Assembly: GCF_017305915.1 (NCBI RefSeq)
Contig: NZ_JAFKJN010000022.1
Location: 62,001 to 126,000, forward strand
Direction: 5' to 3'
Length of the DNA: 64,000 bases
Source: Reyranella sp.
GTDB taxonomy: Bacteria; Pseudomonadota; Alphaproteobacteria; Reyranellales; Reyranellaceae
Shown: positions 1-6,766 of the stretch, one piece after another
How the letters are laid out: every line of letters starts with the position of its first letter
Position numbering within the stretch: the first letter of the stretch is position 1
Made by a program: the position numbers and the translations under genes
Notes under the pieces: model-generated
Database searches by the model: none
What the model was told of the DNA's origin: nothing
Seen by the model: only the letters and a program-made list of their open reading frames with translations

Positions 1-1
1 A

Positions 2-730
2 GCGCGGCTCAAGCCCGACGGCAGCACGCTCTATCTCATGACCGGCGGCCAGGCGGTGGTCTCGGCGACCGACAAGACGTTGAGCTACGACGTGCTGAAG
101 GACTTCGACTTCATCGCCATCGTCACGCGCTTCCCGTTCGTCTTCACGGTGGCGCCCGAGTCGCGCTTCAAGACGCTGGAGGCCTATCTCGACGCCGCGC
201 GGGTCGAGCCGGGCAAGATCACCTACGGCACGTCGGGCGTCGGCTCGACCCTGCACATGGCGATGGAGCTGCTGCTGTCGAGGCTCGACATCGAGATGAC
301 CCACGTGCCGTACAAGGGCGGCATCGGTGCGCCGTACAACGACCTGGTCGGCGGCCGGCTCGACATGCAGGTCATCACCTTCTCCAATGCCCAGCCGCTG
401 CTCAAGACGGCCAAGCTCCGGGCGCTGGCGGTGACCTCGAAGGAGCGCCATCCCGGCTTCCCCGACGTGCCGACGGTCGCCGAGAAGCTGGTGCCGGACT
501 ACGACGTCGTCTCGTGGCTGGGCTTCGCCGCGCCGGCTGGCCTCTCACCGGCGGTGCGCGATCGCTGGAACGAGGCGTTCCGGCAGGCGATGACCCGTCC
601 GGCCGTCAAGGACAAGCTCGAGGAGCTGGGCAACGACACCCGCGTCAGCACACCCGCTGAATTCCGCGCGCGCGTAGAGGCGGACATGGGCCGCTGGCGG
701 CCGCTCGCGCATGTCATCAACCAATCGTAA
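2..730 (+). CDS. Bug/TctC-family periplasmic solute-binding protein (5' end outside window)
   Basis: This is the C-terminal part of a tripartite-tricarboxylate-type (Bug) periplasmic receptor. The frame is open from base 2, so the signal peptide and the first lobe lie before the window. Visible family landmarks are the GKITYGTSGVGST loop, which in Bug proteins contacts the carboxylate ligand, followed by HVPYKGG and the closing GFAAPAGLSPAVRDRWNEAF segment. Bug proteins bind carboxylates or amides and pass them to TctA/TctB permeases, but many Bug genes are orphans, and no permease is visible here. It is followed 10 nt later by a molybdenum hydroxylase, so the ligand may be that enzyme's substrate (inference). 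The ligand cannot be named. Confidence 0.9.
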   Translation, partial: ARLKPDGSTLYLMTGGQAVVSATDKTLSYDVLKDFDFIAIVTRFPFVFTVAPESRFKTLEAYLDAARVEPGKITYGTSGVGSTLHMAMELLLSRLDIEMTHVPYKGGIGAPYNDLVGGRLDMQVITFSNAQPLLKTAKLRALAVTSKERHPGFPDVPTVAEKLVPDYDVVSWLGFAAPAGLSPAVRDRWNEAFRQAMTRPAVKDKLEELGNDTRVSTPAEFRARVEADMGRWRPLAHVINQS

Positions 731-740
731 AGTGAGCGTC

Positions 741-3074
741 ATGAGCAAATACGGAATCGGCCAGCCTGTCCTGCGCTTCGAGGATCCCAAGCTGCTGCGC
801 GGCCAGGGACGCTACATCAACGACGTCAACCTGCCGGGCCAGGCCTACGCGGTGTTCGTGCGCTCGCCGCACGCGCACGCCAAGATCAAGTCGATCGATG
901 TCGAGGCGGCCAAGGCCGCGCCCGGCGTGCTGGCCGCCTATACCGGCCACGACGTGAGGGCCGACGGGCTCGGCATGCCCAAGGCCAACATGCCGCGCAA
1001 GCGGCCCGACGGTAAGCCGATGTACGCCCCGCAACGGCCGCCGCTGGTCACCGACCGGGTGCGCTATGTCGGCGACCCGGTGGTGATGGTGATCGCCGAG
1101 ACGCTGGCGCAGGCGAAGGACGCCGCCGAGCTGGTCGAGATCGACTACGAGCCGCTGCGCTCGGTGACGCTCACCGAGGACACCGTGAAGCCCGGCGCGC
1201 CGGCGGTGTGGGACGATTGCCCCGACAACATCTCCAACCATGTGCCGCGCGGCAAGAAGGACGAGACCGAGGAAGCGATCAAGGGCGCCGCCCGGGTGAT
1301 CAAGCGGCGCTACGTCATCACCCGCGTGCACGCCCAGTACATGGAGCCGCGCGGCACGCTCGGCTACTACGACCAGGGCGAGGACCGGCTGATCCTCTAC
1401 GCCGACGTCCAGTATCCCCATCGCGTGCGCAACATGCTGGCGCAGAACGTCTTCAAGGTGCCCGAGAGCAAGATGCGGGTGATCGCCCAGGACGTGGGCG
1501 GCGGCTTCGGCACCAAGGGCTGGCAGTATATCGAGCACCGGCTGACCCTGTGGGCGGCGCGCAAGCTGCTGCGGCCGGTCAAGTGGACCTGCGAGCGCTC
1601 CGAGGCGGTGATGGCCGACGAGCACGGCCGCGACAATGTCGGCGAGATCGAGCTGGCGCTCGACAAGGACAACAAGTTCGTCGCGCTCAAGCTCGAGATG
1701 CTGGCCAACATCGGCGCCTATGTCGGTTCGGACCGCAACCTGCTGTCGCCGTTCGGCATGATCGGCACGGTGCTGGGCGTCTACAGGATCCCCAAGGCCT
1801 ACATCAACGTGGTCGGCGTGCTCAGCAACACCAACCCGACGGCGCCCTATCGCGGCGCCGGGCGGCCGGAGGCGATCTACCTGATCGAGCGGCTGATCGA
1901 CGACGCGGCGCGCGAGCTGGGCGTCGACCGGGTCGAGCTCCGGCGCAAGAACATGCTGCCGGTCTCGGCGCTGCCCTACCAGAGCCCGGTCGGGCCATAC
2001 TACGACTGCGGCGAGTTCGAGAAGAACATGGACATGGCGCTGCAGCTCGCCGACGTGGCGGGCTTCGAGGCGCGCAAGGCCGAGTCGAAGAAGCGCGGCC
2101 GGCTGCGCGGCCTCGGCATCGTCAATGCGATCGAGCAGGCGGCGGGCCCGGCGCAGCCCGAATACGCCGAGATCCGCTTCAATCCGAGCGGCACCGCGGC
2201 GCTGCTGATGGGCACCAAGAACCAGGGCCAGGGCCACGAGACGATGTTCAAGCAGATCCTGCACGAGAAGCTCGGCATCGACCCGAACGAGGTGCAGTAC
2301 ATCGACGGCGACACCGATCGCGTCGCCTTCGGCATGGGCACCAACGGCTCGCGCTCGACGGTGCTGGGCGGCTCGGCGGTGTTCGTCGCGGCCGACAAGG
2401 TGATCGAGAAGGGCAAGCTGATCGCCGGCCACCTGCTCGAGGCGGACAAGCAGGACATCGAGTTCGCCGAGGGCAACTTCAAGGTCAAGGGCACCGACAA
2501 GTCGGTGCCTCTCAAGGAGGTCGCCAAGGCGGCGTTCAACCCGACCAAGTGGCCGAAGGGCTTCGAGGGCGGCCTCTACGAGAACGCGACCTTCAAGGCC
2601 GAGCGCGACACCTATCCCAACGGCTGCCACATCTGCGAGCTCGAGGTCGACCCCGACACCGGCGACGTCACGATGGACCGTTACTTCGTGGTCGACGATG
2701 TCGGCACGGTGATGAACCCGATCGGGCTCAAGGGCCAGATCCATGGCGGCGTGGCGCAGGGCATCGGCCAGATCCTGAGCGAGCAGGTGGTATGGGACCG
2801 CGAATCGGGCCAGCTCCTGACCGCGAGCTTCCTCGACTACGCCATGCCGCGGGCGCAGATGGTCCCGAACATGGAAGTCAAGAGCAACCCGGTGCCGACC
2901 AAGTTCAATCCGCTGGGCGCCAAGGGCGCGGGCGAGGCGGGCACGGTCGGCGCCATGCCGGTGGTGATGAACGCCATCATGGATGCGCTGGCGCCGCTCG
3001 GCGTGACCGACGTCGCGATGCCGGCGACGCCGTTGAACGTCTGGAGAGCGATCGAAGCCGCTCAGCGAAGCTGA
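741..3074 (+). CDS. Xanthine dehydrogenase/CoxL-family molybdopterin-binding subunit
   Basis: This is the large, molybdenum-cofactor subunit of a xanthine-oxidase-family hydroxylase, about 777 aa. The N-terminal hammerhead domain starts with SKYGIGQPVLRFEDPKLLRGQGRY. The Moco-binding loop GGGFGTKG is near residue 253. An APYRGAGRPE loop near residue 367 resembles the AYRGAGR signature of form-II CoxL rather than the CO-dehydrogenase AYXCSFR. The KGAGEAGT loop near residue 728 carries the catalytic Glu. I chose ATG 741; ATG 711 overlaps the upstream gene and adds an unconserved leader, and GTG 732 is also possible. The small [2Fe-2S] and FAD subunits that normally accompany it are absent from the window, so it must borrow partners encoded elsewhere. 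The substrate is unknown, probably an aromatic or N-heterocyclic compound. Confidence 0.92.
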   Translation: MSKYGIGQPVLRFEDPKLLRGQGRYINDVNLPGQAYAVFVRSPHAHAKIKSIDVEAAKAAPGVLAAYTGHDVRADGLGMPKANMPRKRPDGKPMYAPQRPPLVTDRVRYVGDPVVMVIAETLAQAKDAAELVEIDYEPLRSVTLTEDTVKPGAPAVWDDCPDNISNHVPRGKKDETEEAIKGAARVIKRRYVITRVHAQYMEPRGTLGYYDQGEDRLILYADVQYPHRVRNMLAQNVFKVPESKMRVIAQDVGGGFGTKGWQYIEHRLTLWAARKLLRPVKWTCERSEAVMADEHGRDNVGEIELALDKDNKFVALKLEMLANIGAYVGSDRNLLSPFGMIGTVLGVYRIPKAYINVVGVLSNTNPTAPYRGAGRPEAIYLIERLIDDAARELGVDRVELRRKNMLPVSALPYQSPVGPYYDCGEFEKNMDMALQLADVAGFEARKAESKKRGRLRGLGIVNAIEQAAGPAQPEYAEIRFNPSGTAALLMGTKNQGQGHETMFKQILHEKLGIDPNEVQYIDGDTDRVAFGMGTNGSRSTVLGGSAVFVAADKVIEKGKLIAGHLLEADKQDIEFAEGNFKVKGTDKSVPLKEVAKAAFNPTKWPKGFEGGLYENATFKAERDTYPNGCHICELEVDPDTGDVTMDRYFVVDDVGTVMNPIGLKGQIHGGVAQGIGQILSEQVVWDRESGQLLTASFLDYAMPRAQMVPNMEVKSNPVPTKFNPLGAKGAGEAGTVGAMPVVMNAIMDALAPLGVTDVAMPATPLNVWRAIEAAQRS

Positions 3075-3172
3075 GCGGCTTCGCCGGGCAGAAAGAATCA
3101 AAATGCAGCAACAACGTGCCCAAGCGGCACCGCGCGGGCTCTCGCGCTTGATTACAAGCGCTGCCGCCCGCC

Positions 3173-3215
3173 GCGCGCTAGTCCGTAGCCGCTTTGCGGC
3201 TACGGACTAGCGCGC
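3173..3215. terminator. Perfect 20-bp stem, 3-nt loop hairpin between convergent genes
   Basis: Bases 3173-3192 and 3196-3215 are exact reverse complements around a TTT loop. It lies between the convergent hydroxylase and VOC genes and covers the last codons and stop of the VOC gene. No U-tract follows on either side. It probably acts as a bidirectional transcript-end or RNA-stabilising hairpin. Confidence 0.7.
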
Positions 3216-4150
3216 CCGATGAACTTCTCGGGCGGGCGCTCGCCCCATTGCGACTGGAAGCCTTCCTCGGCGCTGACCAGGTTGCCGCCGTTGGCGGCGT
3301 TGAGGCGGTCGGTGTCGGCCCAGCGCTCGTGCACGCGGCCCCACGGGTCTTCCCAGTAATCGTAGACCTGGCTGCCGAGCAGGTGGCGGCCGATGCCCCA
3401 CATATGCTCGTACTTGCCGAGCTTCTTGATGTGCTCGTGGTCCTGGAACACCGCATCGATGTCCTGCGCCTCGTAGGAGACGTGATTCAACCCGGTCTTC
3501 TCGTTGTGCACGCAGAACAGCACGTGGTGGTCGACATAGTCGGCGCCGCGATCGAGCCGGCTGAAGGCGCCGATCACGTTATCCCTGTCGCCGGCATAGA
3601 CGTCGTCGGAACGGATCATGCCCAGCGTCTCGCGGAACCACGCCACCGTCTCCTTGACCCTGGGCGTCGACAGCACGCCGTGGCCGATGCGCTGAAGAGT
3701 GGTCGGCGACTTGGCGAGGCGCATCACCCGGCCGGCGCGACGATGCGGATCGCTGCCGGTGTTGACCAGGTCGCGCTCGACCTTGATCGGCGTCACCGCC
3801 TGCATGCCGGCGATCACCTCGATCTGGTAGCCGTTGGGCTCGGTCAGGCGCACCCGCTTGCCGCCGCCCGGCTCGTTCAGGGTCTCGATCCCCGAGGCGC
3901 CCGGCAGCCTGGCGATCCGCTTGAGGTCGTCCTCGTCGGCGGCGTGGTAGGCGAAGCCGATGAACTTGGTCCCGGCCTTGTGCGTGACATGCAGGTGATG
4001 GTGGCTGTCGGCGCCCCGCATGTAGAGCGCATCGGGTGTGCGTTCGGCGCGCACCAGGCCGAAATGCGTGAGAAACTCCTCCATCTGGTCGAGGTCCGGC
4101 GCTTCCATGCGCGGATAGGCGAAATCGGCGACCTTGATCGCGGGCATCAT
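3200..4150 (-). CDS. VOC-family extradiol ring-cleavage dioxygenase-like protein
   Basis: This ~316-aa protein has two vicinal-oxygen-chelate modules, like catechol 2,3-dioxygenases. Module 1 covers roughly residues 5-125 and ends ...RLTEPNGYQIEV. Module 2 begins near TTLQRIGHGVLSTPRVKETVAWF and contains the expected metal ligands: His in RIGH, His in NHVSYEA and Glu in the YDYWEDPWG segment. That points to Fe(II)- or Mn(II)-dependent cleavage of a catecholic substrate in the cytoplasm. The tandem ATGATG at 4150/4147 is preceded by GGAGGAA, which sets the start; either ATG could be used. It is divergent from the CMD/FAH pair across 50 bp, so the three genes probably form one aromatic meta-cleavage module. 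The substrate is not identifiable. The 3' end lies inside a perfect hairpin. Confidence 0.88.
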   Translation of the reverse strand: MMPAIKVADFAYPRMEAPDLDQMEEFLTHFGLVRAERTPDALYMRGADSHHHLHVTHKAGTKFIGFAYHAADEDDLKRIARLPGASGIETLNEPGGGKRVRLTEPNGYQIEVIAGMQAVTPIKVERDLVNTGSDPHRRAGRVMRLAKSPTTLQRIGHGVLSTPRVKETVAWFRETLGMIRSDDVYAGDRDNVIGAFSRLDRGADYVDHHVLFCVHNEKTGLNHVSYEAQDIDAVFQDHEHIKKLGKYEHMWGIGRHLLGSQVYDYWEDPWGRVHERWADTDRLNAANGGNLVSAEEGFQSQWGERPPEKFIGRASP

Positions 4151-4200
4151 TTCCTCCGAAACTTGTCCGGTCACGCTAACGTCCCGAAGGGAGAGAAACA

Positions 4201-4539
4201 ATGTCCAAGCCACCGGCAAACTCGTCGGCTGCGCGCGAGGCGCTACGGGCCTTTGCGCCCAAGCTGGTCGATCTTACAGACAATGTGCTGTTCGGCGACG
4301 TCTGGGAGCGCAAGGGGCTCTCCAAGCGCGACCGCAGCCTGATCACCTGCGCCGCCCTGGTCGCGCTCAACCGCACCGAGCAGCAGGTCGGCCATTTCCA
4401 GCGCGCCCTCAACAACGGCGTGACCAAGGACGAGCTGCTCGAGGTGATCACGCATCTGGCATTCTACGGCGGCTGGCCGGTCGCCATGTCGGCGGCCCAG
4501 ACCGCCAAGAAGGTGTTCGAAGGAGGAGACAACAAGTGA
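4201..4539 (+). CDS. Carboxymuconolactone decarboxylase-like (CMD-family) protein
   Basis: This 112-aa, all-helical protein belongs to the CMD/AhpD-like family. It carries the typical core DRSLITCAALVALNR, then QVGHFQRALNNGVTKDELLEVITHLAFYGGWP. It has a single Cys in the core instead of the CxxC pair of AhpD peroxidases. It is therefore more like gamma-carboxymuconolactone decarboxylases, which act on ring-cleavage products. AGGGAG lies about 8 nt before the ATG. Its stop overlaps the GTG start of the next gene (GTGA), which implies translational coupling with the FAH-family hydrolase. It probably processes an intermediate of the aromatic degradation begun by the divergent dioxygenase (inference from context). 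Confidence 0.85.
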   Translation: MSKPPANSSAAREALRAFAPKLVDLTDNVLFGDVWERKGLSKRDRSLITCAALVALNRTEQQVGHFQRALNNGVTKDELLEVITHLAFYGGWPVAMSAAQTAKKVFEGGDNK

Positions 4540-5465
4540 AGCTCTGCTATTTCAACGACTATCGCCTCGGCGTGGTCAAAGGCGACCAGGTGGTCGACAT
4601 CACCGATGCGGTGAAGGACATCCCGCACCTCCATGCTGCCGACCTGATCATCGGGCTGATCAAGCGGTGGGACAGCTACAGGGCCAAGGTCGCGAAGGCG
4701 GCCGAGGGCAAGGGCGTGGCGCTGTCGGGCGTGCGCCTGCGCGCACCGGTGCCGCGGCCGGGCAACATCGACTGCATGGCGGTCAACTACATGGAGGACG
4801 GCACGCTCAAGGAGAAGCCGATGATCAACGCCTTCCACAAGGCGTCGAACGCGATCATCGGCGACGGCGACACCATGATGCTGCCCGACGTGCCGGCGGG
4901 CGTGTTCGAGGGCGAGGCGGAGCTCGCGCTGGTGATCGGCAAGCGCGCCACGCGCGTGCCGGCAGCCGACGCGATGACTTACATCTTCGGCTATACCGGC
5001 TTCATCGACGGCTCGGCGCGCGGCCTGCCGCCGCCGGGCAACGTCTTCTTCCAGATGAAGTCGCGCGACAGCTTCGCGCCGACCGGGCCGTGGATCGTCA
5101 CCGCCGACGAGATCGCCGATCCGCAGAACCTCGGCATCACCCTGACCAACAACGGCGCGGTGATGCAGAAGTTCAACACCAACGACATGGCGCACCAGAT
5201 CCCGCGCTGCATCGAATGGCTGAGCTCGATCCATACCCTGGAGCCCGGCGACATCGTCGCCACCGGCACCAACCATCGCGGCCTCAACCCGTTCATGGAC
5301 GGCGACAAGATCGAGCTCACGATCGAGAAGGTCGGCACGCTGCACTTCAACGTGAAGGACGAGCACAAGCGGACCTGGGCGCGCATCACCCGGCTGCAGC
5401 ACAAGGACAGCGGCAAGGATGGCCCGCACACGCCGCAGACCGCCGGCAAGTACGCGGCGAAGTGA
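4536..5465 (+). CDS. Fumarylacetoacetate hydrolase (FAH)-family protein
   Basis: This 309-aa FAH-superfamily enzyme is a Mg2+-dependent C-C hydrolase, decarboxylase or hydratase acting on 2,4-diketo or 2-oxo-enoic acids. Core features are PRPGNIDCMAVNYMEDG, the metal-binding FEGEAELALVIGK segment, GYTGFIDGSARG, the KSRDSFAPTGPWIV loop, and a C-terminal LEPGDIVATGTNHRG segment. The GTG start at 4536 was chosen because GGAGGA lies 8-9 nt upstream and the start overlaps the preceding stop. The frame stays open further upstream but would run through the whole CMD gene. With the ring-cleavage VOC enzyme and the CMD protein next door, it would hydrolyse the ring-fission product (inference). It converges with the VOC gene downstream. 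Confidence 0.9.
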   Translation: MKLCYFNDYRLGVVKGDQVVDITDAVKDIPHLHAADLIIGLIKRWDSYRAKVAKAAEGKGVALSGVRLRAPVPRPGNIDCMAVNYMEDGTLKEKPMINAFHKASNAIIGDGDTMMLPDVPAGVFEGEAELALVIGKRATRVPAADAMTYIFGYTGFIDGSARGLPPPGNVFFQMKSRDSFAPTGPWIVTADEIADPQNLGITLTNNGAVMQKFNTNDMAHQIPRCIEWLSSIHTLEPGDIVATGTNHRGLNPFMDGDKIELTIEKVGTLHFNVKDEHKRTWARITRLQHKDSGKDGPHTPQTAGKYAAK

Positions 5466-5484
5466 CGGCCGCCAGGCTGTCCCT

Positions 5485-5883
5485 TCAGGGACGAGCGCTC
5501 AACTTGGCCTGGATGCTCTGCATCCAGGCCTCGCGGATCATGAAGCGCGGCCGGCTGCGGCACATCGCTTCGGTGCGCTTCACGATCTCGTCGTTCGGCA
5601 GGTCTATATCGAACGGCTCGCCGCAGGGCTGCGGCGTGTAGAACGGCGAATCGACGTAGAGCTCGACCGGATTGCCCTCGGGATCCTTGAAGTAGATCGA
5701 CCAGGCATTGCCGTGATCGGTGACGCGCTGCTCGGTGATGCCTTCCTTCAGCAGGGCGGCGCGATAGCCGCGCAGCGTGTCGAGCGACTCGAGCCGGAAG
5801 GAGACCTGGTTCACCGGGTTGTAAGGCAGCTCGTCCGGCCGGCCGTCGAACAGCACGAACTGGTGATGGCACTCGAGAGCCAT
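5485..5883 (-). CDS. Short VOC/glyoxalase-family protein, possibly 5'-truncated
   Basis: This 132-aa VOC protein contains the second half of the fold, NPVNQVSFRLESLDTLRGYRAALLKEG followed by SIYFKDPEGNPVELYVD with the C-terminal metal-ligand Glu. The start MALECHHQFVLFDG matches what is usually about residue 45 in VOC proteins, so the first beta-alpha-beta unit and its metal ligand seem to be missing. The open frame continues upstream but runs straight into the Hsp20 terminator hairpin and encodes nothing VOC-like. Only 18 bases separate the ATG from that terminator's U-tract, leaving little room for a promoter or ribosome-binding site. It may be a remnant, or it may depend on terminator read-through. 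It might otherwise be a fosfomycin- or glyoxalase-type enzyme. Confidence 0.65.
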   Translation of the reverse strand: MALECHHQFVLFDGRPDELPYNPVNQVSFRLESLDTLRGYRAALLKEGITEQRVTDHGNAWSIYFKDPEGNPVELYVDSPFYTPQPCGEPFDIDLPNDEIVKRTEAMCRSRPRFMIREAWMQSIQAKLSARP

Positions 5884-5901
5884 GGCGGTCAGTCTACGCC
5901 C

Positions 5902-5934
5902 AAAAGAAAAAGGCGTCGCGGACTCCGCGACGCC
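5902..5934 (-). terminator. Intrinsic terminator of the Hsp20 gene
   Basis: On the minus strand a perfect 10-bp GC-rich stem (GGCGTCGCGG / CCGCGACGCC, loop AGT) is followed directly by TTTTTCTTTT. It sits about 50 bases past the Hsp20 stop codon. This is the most canonical Rho-independent terminator in the window. Confidence 0.9.
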
Positions 5935-5981
5935 CTCTCCCCAGGAGCAGCCTGGCTGCAGGCCGCATCACTGCATCTCGG

Positions 5982-6428
5982 TTAGTTGGTCAGGGCCGGC
6001 TTGGCTGCCTGCGCCTCGATCTGGATCGCCCGGGCCTTCTTCTCCTCCGGGATCGCGCGCTCCAGCTCGATGGTGAGCAGGCCGTTGGTAAGCGTCGCGC
6101 CCACGACCTTCACATGGTCGGCGAGCTGGAAGCGGCGCTCGAAGTTGCGGCCGGCGATGCCGCGATAGAGGTACTGCTTGCCCTCATCCGCGTTCGGCGC
6201 GCTCTGGGCGGTGACCAGGAGCTCGTTCTCCTTCTGGGTCACGTTCAGCTCGGCATCGGCGAAGCCCGCAACCGCCATGACGATCCGGTAGGCGTTGTCG
6301 GCGGTCTTCTCGATGTTGTACGGGGGGTAGCCGTTGGCGGTCTGGCCAGCCACGTTGTCGAGCAGGTCGAACACACGGTCGAAGCCGACGCTGGCGCGAT
6401 AGAACGGCGAATAATCGAATCCACGCAT
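5982..6428 (-). CDS. Small heat-shock protein Hsp20 (IbpA-like)
   Basis: This 148-aa alpha-crystallin-domain chaperone binds unfolding proteins in the cytoplasm and holds them for refolding. The N-terminus MRGFDYSPFYRASVGFDRVFDLLD is the IbpA/HspA-type signature. The alpha-crystallin domain spans about residues 35-130 (YPPYNIEK...AYRIVMAVAGF...ENELLVTAQ...GIAGRNFERRFQLADHVKV). The GLLTIELER strand near 120-130 is followed by a short C-terminal tail without a clear IxI motif. AGGAGG abuts an upstream ATG at 6437 but lies 9 nt before ATG 6428, and the family N-terminus fits 6428, so 6428 was chosen. A candidate RpoH promoter, a ROSE-like hairpin over the ribosome-binding site and a strong terminator make this a self-contained heat-shock unit. 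Confidence 0.95.
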   Translation of the reverse strand: MRGFDYSPFYRASVGFDRVFDLLDNVAGQTANGYPPYNIEKTADNAYRIVMAVAGFADAELNVTQKENELLVTAQSAPNADEGKQYLYRGIAGRNFERRFQLADHVKVVGATLTNGLLTIELERAIPEEKKARAIQIEAQAAKPALTN

Positions 6429-6435
6429 CTTAGTC

Positions 6436-6452
6436 ATCCTCCTAGAAGCGAT
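6436..6452 (-). promoter_or_regulatory. ROSE-like RNA thermometer hairpin masking the Hsp20 ribosome-binding site
   Basis: The minus-strand 5' UTR carries UCGCU, matching the ROSE consensus U(U/C)GCU, just upstream of AGGAGGAU. AUC pairs with GAU, one G bulges, and CU then pairs with AG, covering the Shine-Dalgarno sequence. An upstream GCCGC...GCGGC hairpin in the same leader fits the multi-hairpin ROSE layout. It is predicted to melt on heat shock and allow translation. Confidence 0.6.
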
Positions 6453-6496
6453 GTCTGATGTCGCCGCCCCGGGATGGGCGCGGCCGACAGGAGATG

Positions 6497-6524
6497 ATTT
6501 AGGACGGTCTCCCGACCCTTCAAG
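6497..6524 (-). promoter_or_regulatory. Candidate RpoH (sigma-32) promoter for Hsp20
   Basis: On the minus strand CTTG (6524-6521) is followed after 17 nt by CCTAAAT (6503-6497). This matches the alphaproteobacterial heat-shock pattern CTTG-N17-CYTATNT at all but one specified position. Transcription would begin near 6490 and give a leader of about 60 nt, the right size for a ROSE element. Confidence 0.5.
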
Positions 6525-6676
6525 GGGTGGGGAAAAGGGGCCGAAAAGCGAAAAATTTCCCGCCGGCGGGCTGGCGCAAAAGGATTTGCCGAATTGGCGA
6601 AAACCTTCGGCAAACCCGCTTATGGCGGATGTGCGATGAGTGGCCAAATCGATTGAGACCCGGTCCGGAGACCCTC

Positions 6677-6766
6677 ATGTCCCAAGCCACCCTCTGGCTT
6701 TATGCCGTCGCCCAAGGTCTGGGCGTGCTGGCGCTCAACGTCGCCCTGCGCGTGCTGGTGTCGTGA
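6677..6766 (+). CDS. Putative 29-aa single-span membrane peptide overlapping cysG
   Basis: This short frame encodes MSQATLWLYAVAQGLGVLALNVALRVLVS, a hydrophobic peptide able to form one membrane helix. Its TGA overlaps the GTG start of cysG (GTGA), the same coupling seen between later genes of the operon. CGGAG lies about 8 nt before the ATG. It could be a genuine small protein or a leader whose translation delivers ribosomes to cysG. I do not recognise a family. Confidence 0.4.
   Translation: MSQATLWLYAVAQGLGVLALNVALRVLVS

Noticed and set aside
717-3101. Long open frame antisense to the molybdenum hydroxylase (794 codons)
   Set aside because: It is a shadow of a high-GC gene: His/Arg/Asp-rich, no domain, while the plus strand has clear CoxL motifs.
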